A DNA stretch of 64,000 bases, from contig NW_002060950.1 in assembly GCF_000150275.1 (NCBI RefSeq), positions 1,414,106 through 1,478,105 of the forward strand. Direction: 5' to 3'. Shown piece after piece: positions 13,900-26,657 of this stretch (the stretch's first letter is position 1; every line of letters starts with the position of its first letter). This DNA comes from Trichoplax adhaerens (lineage: Eukaryota > Placozoa > Uniplacotomia > Trichoplacea > Trichoplacidae). Position numbers and translations under genes: made by a program. The notes below the pieces were generated by a model, which was not told the origin of the DNA, ran no database searches, and worked only from the letters and a program-made list of their open reading frames with translations.

Positions 13900-16800
13900 C
13901 TAAATAATCAACGAAATAGAAATTCGAAAATTTAGCGGTAAAATGGTGTAATTATAACCTACATTAATATTACAAATGTTTTATAATGTCTTTATAAACA
14001 CATTATAACAATACTCAGAAAACATGTCGTAAATTTTCAATTAATATCTACCCCAGCCTCTTATGTTACGGTAGTATAACTACTCTATGAGTACTATACT
14101 CATATAAACTATTTTAATTATTATCTCAATCTGTTTACAGCTGCAAAAATGCAGAAAGATAAGTAGAGTAACAGCCCTTATTTTAAACTTACCCGTATCT
14201 ATAAAAGACCCAAAGAACTATTCCGAATGCTAGAATACCAACAGGTAAACCTACATACAATCCCAAATTGGTTGGCTTTCCTATTTGTAAAAGGTAAAAA
14301 ACAAATAATAGATCAAATACAATACAAACACAGAACATTTCATACCGCAAAAGTAACAGCCTACTTCATCATCTAGTAATACTTACGACGAGGAGGAATA
14401 GGCGTTAATGCATCACCCTTACAGGGAAAGGTATATAATTTCAGCATCCCCTTTTCAACTCCACCTTTACATTTGTCACTTGGTACTTTACGATACTTTG
14501 CAGTCGTAAAATTACTAGAACCATCATCGCATGCTGACTGATCAACAGCAATGATAGTACAATTACCAGTGCTGACTGGCTGAAAGCCATAATTACATTG
14601 GAAATCCTCCCTCGTACAAACACAGCTTGTTCTCTGGGTAAATGGCTGAAAGTACTTGCCATTATAACAACAAGAGTCCTGCTTCCGAATTCTAAACGTT
14701 TGCTTTTGTCCTAATAAACACTTGTTTTTTCCACTAAATGGATCGCTAGCGGACCAATTAAAATAATCACTTGCTTTGCACATCCGTGGCAGCAATGCGG
14801 TAAAATTTAATCGTACGATTATCCATTGCCGTGTTCTATTGACTAGTACAGTCCCTGCAACTGTAGTGACCAACGTTTTCTGACCAGGTTCAGTGAGTAG
14901 ATTAACTATGTACAGACTATGATTAGCAATAAGTAGTTTCTTCCAATTTAATCCTGAATCGCAGCTGTATTGTATGTAGGTTTTATTTATTTGAAGACTA
15001 TTACCAGAGGAGACAATCAATGAACCGTAGTCTTGAATAATGTAGTCTCTATATGGATCTTGAGCTTCTTTCCAAGTAATGCCTCCATCTACTGAGACGA
15101 AGGTGTTTCTTCTGAAGAAACTTATGCTTTTACCATAATTTCCAGTCGCTACGATAAGACCAGGAGCTGATTTCGAAGAAACTAATGAGTCATACCCCAA
15201 CAGCCTACCAAAACTCATTGATAAGTGAAGTGAGCATGTTGGCAATGAACATCTAGTAGAATTCCCATTTCTGTCGACACTAGGAGCTTTCAAACGTCGC
15301 CAACTGCCACCAGCATCATAGGTTATAAGAGTATAAGATGGCAAAATTCTACTTCGAGGAGACGCTTTATTAGCAATGTAAGTACCAAGCATGCTGTTGA
15401 CTTTATAGAAATCAACATACGGTCGCCCAAGACGCCAAAATACTTCTGGGGCATCATAAACATTATCAAGAGTAAGAGTAAATTTTGTTCCAGTAACATC
15501 GCTAACGTAAACATTTGTCAAATTTGACCTATGATTTACAGCCAAATATACTTGTCCTTCGCTGGTATCCATTATCATATGGTGCTATTTTTTAAGTAAT
15601 TTTCAAAGTCAAAATCAACAGAGATGTTTCTGAATGGTCAAAATTTATTCACCGTGAGTATGTAACCAAAAGAGATTTACCTGATGAAAATCTATTATCG
15701 GAAAATGTGCCTTTTTAAAGCTCTGCCTCTTGTATGATACGTATATGGTTTCGTTTGATAAACTATTTTGCGGATCATATTCTGATTTCTATAAAGATAA
15801 ATTTTGACCAATATCAATAAGTATAACAATTAGATGATGACAATTAATATCTAGAAAAGGTTTATACATATTCCGTATAAGCAAAGGAATAATTTAACTT
15901 GTAACATGTGTTATTCAAATTGTGCTAAAAGTTGTTATTACGTACGTATGCAAATAAATATTGATCCGATACCACCAAACTGTAGGGGAGAATTTGGCCA
16001 ATTTGCGAATCGAAAATATTCATCACATTTCTTTGCACACTTTGAGTATATATATAATACTGGTTATTGCTGCCCATAGCTTCCAGAAATACTACAGATT
16101 GATCTGTATCTACTTTTGGAATTGCCCTATGTGATAAAAGTAGCTTAATTTTAAAATTTTAAGTAACAAAACCCAGCATAATCCCAAGTCCACTGACCAA
16201 AAATATCTTGTAACGAGATTTTTCACTAAATTCCATGACTGTCCATAATTAGTTGAAGAGTATAGCTGAAAAAAAGGATATTTGTGGCAATCAGTAATGA
16301 TAAGTCACAGCCTTTTAATAATAGGTATTGTTATTATCGTCATTTTATAATTCTCTTACGCTGTTTGTGGCGCTAGCGTATGCAATTACATAGCTAGGCA
16401 TAGAGGGATTCCATAGGATAGTTGTGGGGGTAAATGAAATTGACACTGTAGTAAAGCTATGGCCACCATCAGATGAATAATATAACCTTTTTCGAGTGCT
16501 GCCATCAGCAATTAAGACCTTAGAAAATATTAATATAAATCTATGACCAGGATAATAATAGCTTCAAATAAAACTATAACAAGTAATTCAACATCAACAA
16601 TGTCTCTAATTTGCGAATCAATCTCTCTAATCATTTACCCTATTTCTGTCAATGGTAGATACAGATATGAAGCTTGGTTTAGCTCCAGTAGCCAGTGAAA
16701 CTTTCTGAAAGGTTCTGCCATCATCAACGGATCTGAAATAAAGTTTTAAGAACATGTAAAGGATAATGATATCTCTCTTAGCTAATAAAGTGTCGGCATT

Positions 16801-18994
16801 ACAAAAAGACTGCAGCATGCATGGCCATAACGTAATGGCAACACCAAAAGTAATGAAGTAATTCATTATTGTAAGAGTACGTGTTAATTTCACTTTTAAC
16901 TTTACATTTTACGAATATACTTGTATATTAAGGAATCTGCTTTACTATTGATATTAAGTGTATAGCTTCAAGTAGTGCTATAGTACTGTCTATTAATCTA
17001 AAGTCTTACGTTATGCAACATACTATACGTAAATGCGTATTTAGTAACACAATAGCATCGATGAGAATAAACTTTTACCATTAGATTTATCAAAGCTAAA
17101 GAGTTTTGAATACATTGTGATTTCTCACGTTGAGTTTCATTAGCATCAGCATAATGCTAAGTGTTGACGTTCAAAGTATAACAACGGAATGCATTGATGC
17201 CTCCATTAACGAAATTGAATAATCAATTCATCAATAGATGCAATTCAAAGTTTTGTTTTCTATAATTTAATTACGATGATATACATATAAATAAATAACA
17301 AAAATGACGTTAGCCTAATCTTACCGATAAAGTATACTACTCGTTATCACGGTGCGGTTCAATCTCCGAGTTAATAGCATTACGACCTATAAAGTATTAC
17401 AACCACATTATAACAGAAGAATGAATTGTGAACACCAATAACAACTCTATAAGCAATTAACGATGTCCTGAATTCGCAGACTATAACAATATTTAATTAT
17501 TGAAACAAATTTATGTATTACTCTAGCAAAATATTTATATCATCGAGCGATTTACCGTAAATCCATGATCATCATACAGTATAATAATCCTACGTATTTA
17601 TTATTAAGTTAGTTATTACCAACGTGTTGGATCGACCAGTTCTATAAACTATTAAATCAGTGATATCCTTGTGTCATACGGTAGAGTGGCATTCCGTATG
17701 ATGTGAATAAGATCAGCATGAGTATAGAATGCTCACTCTCTATGTATGATATAAAACTCTTGAATGCAATTTTTAATCATGATTCATTTAATTTACAGCT
17801 AAACGAAATAATGGTTAATTTGGGGATTTCGAAAACACGGTATTCTGGTTAAATGCCATTTATCTCACCAAGTGCATTGTACATATAGTACAACCGGGCT
17901 GTCTGAATCAAGTGATACTGTAGCATAGTAGCGTATAGAGTACACAGAACAGTATAGTATAAAAAATAGTATTCCAGGTGCCTGCCTGGTCATGCGTACT
18001 GTTGGCGCAAAATTTTTTTAGACTCGCTAATTGACACTGCTGTAGTGTGCAGTGTGCAGTACACTATAAACCAACAACCATGATAGAGACGGATTACTGT
18101 CCTTGTTGATAATGCTGTCACGAAACAATCGACTATCGACTTGGATAGTCAGTAAAAATCAATTTATTTGTACCGGAGAGTTGCAGTAAAAGTTCATTTA
18201 CTACTAGTAATGGAATTGATCCTAGAAATACACTATATTCTTCCGTAAATCATGATCATAGTGGGCTGTAATCAGAGAGAAACAGTAAGTTCAAGGCCAA
18301 AACAAGTATAACTGTATCATACTGTACTTGAAGGAAATAAGAAGTGAAACCTCCCCAACACTTACTGTAGCTTTAGAAATGGCGACTGACAGCATCATGT
18401 GCACTAAAAATCCAGCAAGCATCGGATGCATAATGTCTTGTATAACCTCATAAAGAGATTTTCAATCACACTCTCCACTAAATCAATCATTCCAGACTTG
18501 GGATAATAGTAATGTATAGAGGAACAGTACGGCCGAAGCCAGTTAAACAGGCCTGGCCGGTAGTGTGGTGAAGTATCCGTGCATTAACGAAACGATAATT
18601 GTAACAGAACAAACTCATGACTATATGCTTTATAGCATCATTTACAAAGACAGGTATTCCTAGGTCCTACCTTGCTATTACGTCCAAGATAGGCAATAGT
18701 CCCACGAAAGCCCGGATCATTGGTGAGTACAGACTCTGATATAACATCATTGTTTCGGCCAGGATTTGCAACGCTGGGAGGCTGTAATGGTGTGGCGTTT
18801 GTCGAGGGGAATGCATCTCGCTTCATTCTTGATCCCTTCAAAACTTCATTGACGACGTCTGTCAAATCGTCTTCTTCGTTAAAAGAAAAATCCAAAGAAC
18901 CATGACGGTCTTGACTCTCTTGTAAAAAGATGGAAGATGAGACAGTGTAAAGGAAAGCTATTAGCAATAGAATAATCTTTCGATATTCAGCCAT
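13745..18994 (-). CDS. Sortilin-family VPS10-domain receptor, gene B (last exon not found)
   Basis: Second VPS10 sorting receptor, about 776 codons in nine joinable exons: 18671-18994, 17325-17386, 16639-16732, 16360-16518, 16198-16265, 15946-16126, 14387-15584, 14193-14280, 13745-13899. A signal peptide (hydrophobic residues 7-22) is followed by a propeptide with a dibasic site RMKRD. Propeller Asp-box motifs include SVDDGRTF, SSDGGHSF, STNYGQSW and SVDGGITW. The large exon carries the 10CC module (CLLG, DSCC, CVC, DFQCNYGF, YRKVPSDKC). The 14193-14280 exon is the transmembrane helix (GLPVGILAFGIVLWVF). The tail has YTRL and an acidic DDDELL, both established endocytic/adaptor sorting signals. 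The donor at 13744 shows that at least one more exon lies further left. Human sortilin is about 830 residues, so little is missing. Confidence 0.9.
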
Positions 18995-19029
18995 GTTTTC
19001 ACTGCTTCATTAAATCGTCGTAAGTAATC

Positions 19030-19550
19030 AAAAAGAAGAAGTACAGTGTAATATAGCGTGCTGTATTGTCCAGTACGCTACAATATTGGACAGTACAGTA
19101 CTGTACAAATTATGAGTTTTACCATGAGTCTTTTTGACCTCAAACACGGGTTACAGTACATACAGTACTGTACAGTGGACGGCGTACTGTACACTGTACA
19201 GTATACTGTACTGTACAGTGTGTATCATCACATTTTATCACTTTTGGGCAATATTTTTCTTTCAAAATACGTACTGTACAGTACAGTAAAGCTATCATAC
19301 TGTAGAATGATATATTAGGTTGATAGAGAGATTGTCAAAGATCTGAATCTGGTAAAGTTAGAAAGTTTAACGTGCTCTTAAGTCCATAGATAGTTATAAT
19401 GAAAGTATCACTGACCGTTATACTGTACCGTACTGTATCCCCATTTGTGAATGTTATACTGTACCGTACTGTACACTCAGTGTACAGTATACTGTAGTAC
19501 AGTACAGTACGGTACAGTACAGTACTGTCCTTTGCAGTACATTGTATTGT
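19030..19550. repeat. ACTGT/ACAGT palindromic pentamer cluster
   Basis: There are repeated blocks of ACAGT and its complement ACTGT, often back to back as ACAGTACTGT, so the DNA or RNA can form many small hairpins. The densest runs are near 19085-19105, 19160-19215, 19270-19290 and 19420-19540. The same motif recurs across other spacers of the window. Confidence 0.85.
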
Positions 19551-19619
19551 AAACTCACAGTGTACAAGAAAAACCCTTTCTACGAAATGACGTCATAGTG
19601 CTACCCGATACGATCTCTG

Positions 19620-20046
19620 CTTGGTACGCTATTTTGAGTCGTCTCATGTGGTTCAACCTACAGTACAGTAGTTCAAACTATAGTCGATATGAAAGGTGAA
19701 TACGCTATTCTGAGTCGTCTCATGTGGTTCAACCTAGTTCAACCAATAGTCGATATGAAAGGTGAATACAGTACGCTATTCTGAGTTGTCTCATGTGGTT
19801 CAACCTACAGTAGTTCAAACAATATGAAAGGTGAATACGCTATTCTGAGTCGTCTCATGCGGTTCAACCTAGTTCAACCAATAGTCGATATGAAAGGTGA
19901 ATACGCTATTCTGAGTCGTCTCATGTGGTTCAACCTAGTTCAACCATTAGTCGATATGAAAGGTGAATACACTATTCTGAATCGTCTCATGTGGTTCAAC
20001 CTACAGTGGTTCAACCTACAGTATAGTCGATATGAAAGGTGAATAA
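19620..20046 (+). repeat. Minisatellite with a 66-bp unit
   Basis: About six imperfect tandem copies of a unit that includes GATATGAAAGGTGAATACGC, CTGAGTCGTCTCATG and TGGTTCAACC. Some copies carry inserts of ACAGT pentamers. The unit is a multiple of three, so a 72-codon open frame (19824-20042) repeats the peptide MKGEYAILSRLM. I see no sign that it is a real gene. Confidence 0.9.
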
Positions 20047-20249
20047 AGATGCCATTGTTGCACCTTCGGCAGTTGGCAATGTCATAATGTAGGTGAAGCT
20101 AGCACTATACTATAGCACCATGAAGATGAACCCTGTCAATACGACACCAAACACAGTACAGTATACTGTACTAAAAGGAAGGGCGTGGTATTATTATTAA
20201 TTAATTTTATTTTAATTATTTACTGCATATATTTTTTACAACTAAAACC

Positions 20250-20355
20250 GGGGACTGCTCAACAATTTTTCCCTCTAAGAAGAAGAGAGGAAAAATCGTT
20301 GAGTAGAGAAGGAAAAATCGATGAGTAGAGAAGGAAAAATTGTTGAGTAGTCCCA
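20250..20355. mobile_element. Small palindromic, MITE-like element
   Basis: An inverted repeat of about 27 bp: the left arm contains CTCAACAATTTTTCC, the right arm GGAAAAATTGTTGAG, and the outer ends read GGGACT and AGTCCC. The core holds two to three copies of a short GAGTAGAGAAGGAAAAAT unit. No coding capacity. It could be a miniature inverted-repeat transposon or only a hairpin repeat; I cannot identify a clear target-site duplication. Confidence 0.5.
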
Positions 20356-22250
20356 GGTTAAACATACTGTAGTAAAACCCAAATCGTACTTTACATCAGT
20401 CATTTTTTAACGTAAATGAAATACAGAATCCTACTAGTAGAACTTCATCAAGAATATTCTGATACAATTTTTGGGGTGTCAATGATACGATTGAAGACAT
20501 TTTTTTAAATCAAGTGTGTAAATAATTGTCACTGCTAACTTCAATGGACTACTAGATCTCATGATCTATGTAGTATGTATGCCACGCTATTAAAGACTCA
20601 TATACAATATTGTAACTGAAATAGAAAGAAGTCGAGAAAATACATCTACGAATTACACATACGTACAGTACGTATACAGTCTGTGGACGTACAGTAGAAT
20701 TGCATTTGACTGTGAGACGCAGTGTTGTGCATTTGAGGAAAAAGAATACCCATTAATCTTCACAGAATGTAAAATCTTTGTGATAACACTGGTGAGTAGT
20801 GTGATGTATTGGGCAATGGACTAGCTAAAAATCCAAAAGGTTGAAGTGCACGATGAAGAACTAAGTATTCGAGAAAATAGTCTTACTTTATTTTAAGAAG
20901 TACTAGCAAGCATAAGAACCGTACACGCTAGTTCATTACTGGATAAATAACCTTAGCTTCACCAGGTACCTTAATGATGCAGTGTATTAACATATGCAAT
21001 GATACTGAACTCAATGGAAACAAAATCAAATTATAGCAGCCCGCGTGTAGTAAAGTTTAGTTTGTGAAATGCATAACTGGCTGGTTACGTTGTTGTATTT
21101 ACTGAAGTTACTGTTTGCCTCGGTGTATTTAGAGGTGAATATCGTATTATTGCAAAAGGTACTACAGATAGATAGTAATAAATAAATTTTAAATTAGATT
21201 CCCAAGTAGTAAAATAGTGTTCGGCATACATTCTCTACTCACTTTACATTTATAATATTATAATGTAGCATTAACGCGATGCATTACGACTTACGAGCGT
21301 AGCAGTATGGTTGTTGCTGCCATATACTACTCCAATACAAGTCGCAATTTTTGTCGGCCAATATTTACATATCTATCAAGATTAGAGCTAAATTTCGTAT
21401 TCATTTAAATTACACAGTTAATATCAGCTGATACTATTGGGGAATTGGATCAACCAATAAACCTAGTCAGGCTATTACGATCTTTTTTCATAAGACAATA
21501 ATAGTTTACCGCATAACGAATTAAGTACGACATAAAGTAGGGTATACGGTATAAGTGTATTAATCGAAGTATGAGCTCCCCTTAATCGTTGCTCAGCGTA
21601 TACAAGCTAACAAAGCCTATATCATTCGTAGTCCCACATTTCTTACTAATTTACAGATTTACTTTCCTGTAAAGTTAGAAAGTCATACACTACACATTCA
21701 TATAGATTTAGCTTCACTATTAAGTAACATTATCAACCAACTTCTTCCGCTTGACTACTAATGCATAGAATAATCCGTGTAGAAATCTCGTCATTTTGAA
21801 ACTATAGAATAAATCTTAATGTTGTTATCATTTTGCTATTGATATTTTACTTAAAAAAATGTTCCGATTATAAGAATACGGTTGAATAATGCCGAGTTAA
21901 TCATAATAATTTTAATCTAGTCCTATACAAAATAGATCTATCTTATACCGAGCTAATTATAATACATATATAAAAAATCAAAACTAAACAACAATAGTAA
22001 AACCTAATTAAAATACCATCCAATGATAAGTTAGCTAGCTTTCTTTAGAAACACCAAACAGAAAGTCGTTAAACCTATAATTGCGAACGAATTTCTGTAT
22101 TGGATAAATTTCATAAAAATATAGGACAGAATCTTATCTAGAATAGAAATTAATCTAAACATTCTCTGTCTTTCAGATACGTCGACTAGTCTCGATTTTC
22201 GACATGATAACATGTCAGACCAATCTAACTTTGCCGTCTTACTATATAAT

Positions 22251-23890
22251 AGGTTATAACTATAAATTATTATATTCATTTAAAGCTATTCCATTGCTGA
22301 CACATTTGGATGGAAAATAACCGTATGGCTTTGTCATTAATGACTGGCCATAAGTAAGGGTTCGATCAGACGTGCTGTAATTGTAAAAATATACGAGCTC
22401 ATCTTGATTAATCGATAATTCATTCTTATTACTACTCTTGCTATTCATAATTCCTTTCTTCATTGAAGGCTTACTGTGATGCAATGGATTAAAATTGACA
22501 AAATATCTCAAACCCTTGCACCAATCAGTAAACTGAACCATCGATGTTATAAAGGAAGTTTCTCGAAATTCATAGATTAATCTACCTAAATCGCCTGTCA
22601 TGCTAATAATTCGAAAATCACACATTGGCATAAAGTGAAGATTCTGTATAAATTGTAACAGGGATAATTTCCATGAACTTTAAGGCAGCTGATGACCCCA
22701 ACGGTGGTAGAAAATCAGCTGTTAAAATTTGATAATCGGTAAAACGCTTTCGAATTTGACGTATTGCCAACCTGTTCGTTGTTGTAAGATGAACCAGCTT
22801 TATTTTTAAGCAGAATGCCTTTTTGTCATAACTTCTGATAAAATGTTTCGGCTGTATATATGTCATACTGTTAACGAGGTGATATCATTCACTTTCAGTT
22901 GAATTAGTCCATCTATTGGATAAGATGCTAACAGTAGGTGTCTAAAAATCGAGTATTGCATCTCTAGCTCTTAAAAATAATTGCAATTGCTTACTTGGTC
23001 TAATTAAAAAACGTTCAATATGACCAATCCACCATGGCATTAAATTTTCTCTCCATTCGATGACTTCATAGGCAATGTTACTTGGCATGGAAAAATCAAA
23101 ATAGAGCGGTAATTTCTCGTGATGATCAACATAAAATTGTAAATCAGGCAAATATACAACTTCTGCGTGATATGCTAAATCTTGGTGCCATACTTTGTGC
23201 CCAAGAGTAGTCTTCCAATTTAAGGTACATTTACTGATGGGCGTGAAAATTTATCCGAACGATTTGAAAATTTTCTGCAATTGAAATAGTATGACTGACC
23301 GAAGCCTACCCACTTACTTATATCCAATAACATTGTGCAATTGGTAGCAGATGAAATATCGCGCAATTGATCCACTGGTGGATACTCCTTTTTAATACTT
23401 CCTAGCCAGCCCTCGCATATTAGCTTTCTTACAGTATTACAATCCTTCGGATTTTATAGATTATGTGACTGATCAAGGATAATCTTGCTTGAGTTCTTAC
23501 AGTGATTAAATTGTTCATAAACGATACCTCTGTACTTTTCATTATTAAATATTGTGAAGGTATATATATGCTATTTCTTAGAATATAGTCATTAATATAA
23601 CTATCAATAGAGGTTATTATTATTATGTTATCGTTTGTATTAATTAATTTATAATATTTATAACTTATAAGTACTGATGAAATACCACAAAGAGATAAAA
23701 TTATAATAGCAATTAATACATTGATCCGTGACTGATACAATAGTAGTGTGGTATATTTTGTAAAAGGAAATATTCTTCTCAACTGATCTCTCTTTAAATT
23801 ATAAATAAGAATTAAAATTGCTAATGTAAAGAGTACAATATAACTAGAAAATAGAGGATTATTTACCAAGTCAACGAGTAATTCAATCAT
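22251..23890 (-). pseudogene. Broken FUT8-like alpha-1,6-fucosyltransferase
   Basis: Segments in different frames line up, in order, with animal FUT8 (core fucosylation of N-glycans in the Golgi). They are a hydrophobic N-terminal part (23429-23890), NPKDCNTVRKLIC near 23430, NWKTTLGHKVW near 23200, a PWWIGHIERFLIRP segment (about 22990-23030), VHLTTTN near 22790, FRIISMTGDLGRLIYEF near 22560-22620, and a C-terminal SH3-like part ending GYFPSKCV (22260-22320). Stops or frame changes break it near 23460, 23220, 22930 and 22680. The family's GDP-fucose-binding HxRRxD motif, expected near 22930, is not visible. Introns might explain one or two breaks, but I see no good splice sites at them. Most likely a decayed copy. 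Confidence 0.7.
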
Positions 23891-26657
23891 TTCTGATATT
23901 GCTTTAACAGAATATCCGGCATATTACGGCATAAATATCAACTAGAAATTAATAAAATAAATGATATTAAAATAAGCTTTATTCTTACGTAAAAGTAATG
24001 AAATGCATGGATACTCTGAAAATCTTGATGTTATGATTATTTGTATTATCTGTTAAAATTGTGATTCTTCGATTTTTGCTTGCTTGAGTAGACGACAGAT
24101 AGAGCTAGCTGCATCTCATGAAACTAAAAAATTTTTACTAAATATGATCTAGACGACGCTATGGCAAAAAATACCAAAATACCTCTCTGGATCATAATAC
24201 ACGATATGAGCCCTGGTATCTGACACTAGATCTTTAAACAGCGAATTTGCAATTCTAATTAGAAGTACCAGTATTGAATGAAAAAATGGCTAGAGTGAAA
24301 TAGCATATGCTGCTTTTGTAGTATACTGTAGTAAATATAGTACTTGTTTGGTATACTCGTCATACTCTGTACTGTAGATGAGCTATTTAAGCTGCATCTC
24401 TTGCTCTTGATAGGTTGTCTTTTTGTCTTAATCGTTTGCTAACAGAGATAATAAATGACTTAACTCTACTTTTGCTGCTTACTGCGGAATACATAACAGC
24501 TTTACTTTTTTAAAAGTAACCATTAAGCCAATTTTACCGCTATAATGAGCTTGTATGCAGTAATGAAACTAATTATAGACCTCAAAATGCATGCAAACTG
24601 TACACTACTGCACTACAGTATTCATATCCGTAGCACAGATGGTCCTCGATATCAGTATATCTTCGTTAAGAGTCTTAATACACTTTTACAGTAGCTCGTA
24701 AAAACATCCCCTATGTGAATTAACTGTATAGAGTTCCGTATAGCATTTTCCAGTAATGCATATATTGTAACTGTAAACAATTTATAGTGTACCATATTCA
24801 TAGTTTTGAAGTCAGTCTTACTGCAGGCAGTATTTATCATGCATTCGATAAATAAATCGATATTTTACGGTACACGATGTGATTCGTATATCTCTGATTC
24901 AAAATGTTTTTATAATTCGAATCTGCGGATTATAATTCATTGATTCATCGATCGCACTTTACAATTACGCTGAACATGCTAGCCAGGCAGATAAATGTAA
25001 ATATTATGTAACAATCTAACTAATAATATTTGTTTTTGTTTTAAATTTATGCAATCCTGTCAGCGATACCTGCTGTGCAAATGTACAAAGTCGAATTGTA
25101 AGTCAGTTTATTAGTGCATAGTAAGCAGAGGCTATACAAGCGATTTACTCGTAAATAATATCGTCTGATGGTACGTTGCAACTATAAAAACTGGTCTAGA
25201 AGAATAAAAATTGAAGTATGATATTGCAAATTACTGTACTGTACTATACAAAATACGACCATCAGGAAAAAACTAATATTATTACTTGTTAAACTTACAG
25301 TTACTTTCTAAACAAATGAATAATAATATAACTGAGATACTGTACCATCATATCATATCGAGATCGTGATAGAATCGATCAGTATTGAAAACTGCTGCAT
25401 TGCGAGCATTGTTAACACTTTTGCTATTCATGTGCCGGATAGATTTGAAAATTTGCTCGCATTTTCAAGTTTATTACTGCTGTATAAGATTGTATAAGGT
25501 GATAATGGCAGAATACGTACGATAATATGCAACTTTCAAAGAGTTACATTGCACTGAACCTGATAGCATATAAAACAAGATTTACTTTACGCCTATACGT
25601 GACCAGCTTTCTCACGAGTTCAAATTGTATCATTATTGACTTTTAAAAATTGATCATTAGAAAGTACATGTACAATGTACATATATGGTATGAATTTGTG
25701 AATGGGCACCAAAGTAAGCCTGTCGAAACTCTTTAAATATGCGGTATAAAAACTAAAAGCTCTATTGCTCTGGTGTTGTACAGACTTAGTACATTACAGA
25801 AGCTGATAATGTGCTTCAAAGCGCCATCTTTGCAGTTTGTCCAACGATATCTCCCTCTGTCATAGAAAGTGTAAAACCGCATTTTCCCATTGTCTGTCAA
25901 CTGAAAACAACTAATATACTGTGGCCTAAGAACCTACTATTTTTTAAATTGATGTGCCCATCTGTCTAGTATGCTCCCATACTTAAGTGCAGCATAGCAA
26001 TAATGCTAAATTCAGAATGGTATGTTCTCTCTTGGCGTTCTCGATCATTTTTTCTTTTCTTTACTAGTAACTATAAACGAATTCATAAATCCAATTTCTC
26101 GTTGATTACGCTGATACACCAGAGTGTACCGGGGCATGCAGACGAACATTACCGGATTGTACAGTAGGTCACTGTACTAATCCTCGCATCTGTTTCCCTC
26201 AAGTACCAATCACTTCAGTAACATGACGGACTACTATAGGAAAGAAGTCCCTGGTAATATTGTCTAGTACTATACTATTGCTAGTCTTCGACCTTTCCTC
26301 TGCTCTTTTCGAATCCATGCGTGTAAATCATCGCTTAGAAAAACATTGGGTCAAAATTGCTAAAAGTCTTCAATTGGTATCAATTCCATTTTGTAATCCA
26401 AGCCAAAAATAAAACTCTTGAGCCTAGGCTAGCCTATGGCATCCTATTTCTAACTTATTCTATTGAATTGATACAGCAACGGAGCGCTTAAATATAGTCC
26501 AAAATTTATCATCGATCAAGGTAACATAATCTTGCAAAAGGAAGATTGATGGTAAATGTTCTCCTGAGGCTTAACTCTATCGTTCTGTAGGAGCGTGGAC
26601 GTACGTATACGCGTATATGCATGCATTCGGATTGTAGTTTAATTAGTGAATACATCA
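23891..26657. other. Intergenic, no gene recognised
   Basis: AT-rich spacer upstream of the CACUL1-like gene and of the FUT8 relic. The only long frame (24652-24840, minus) has no recognisable domain. A few ACTGT/ACAGT motifs occur (about 24320-24380, 25233-25250). Confidence 0.6.

Larger units (their letters stand above)
18995..22250. other. Intergenic repeat-rich spacer
   Basis: No gene is supported. It lies upstream of gene B and holds dense ACTGT/ACAGT motifs (19030-19550), a 66-bp minisatellite (about 19620-20046) and a palindromic element (about 20250-20355). The frames at 19058-19318 and 19824-20042 are products of these repeats. Confidence 0.7.

Noticed and set aside
14441-14662. Frames overlapping the large VPS10 exon of gene B (also 15323-15514)
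   Set aside because: They are other frames of the 14387-15584 exon, which has clear sortilin motifs.
22031-22279. 82-codon minus frame downstream of the FUT8 relic
   Set aside because: It does not continue the FUT8 similarity, which ends at the stop near 22260, and has no recognisable domain.
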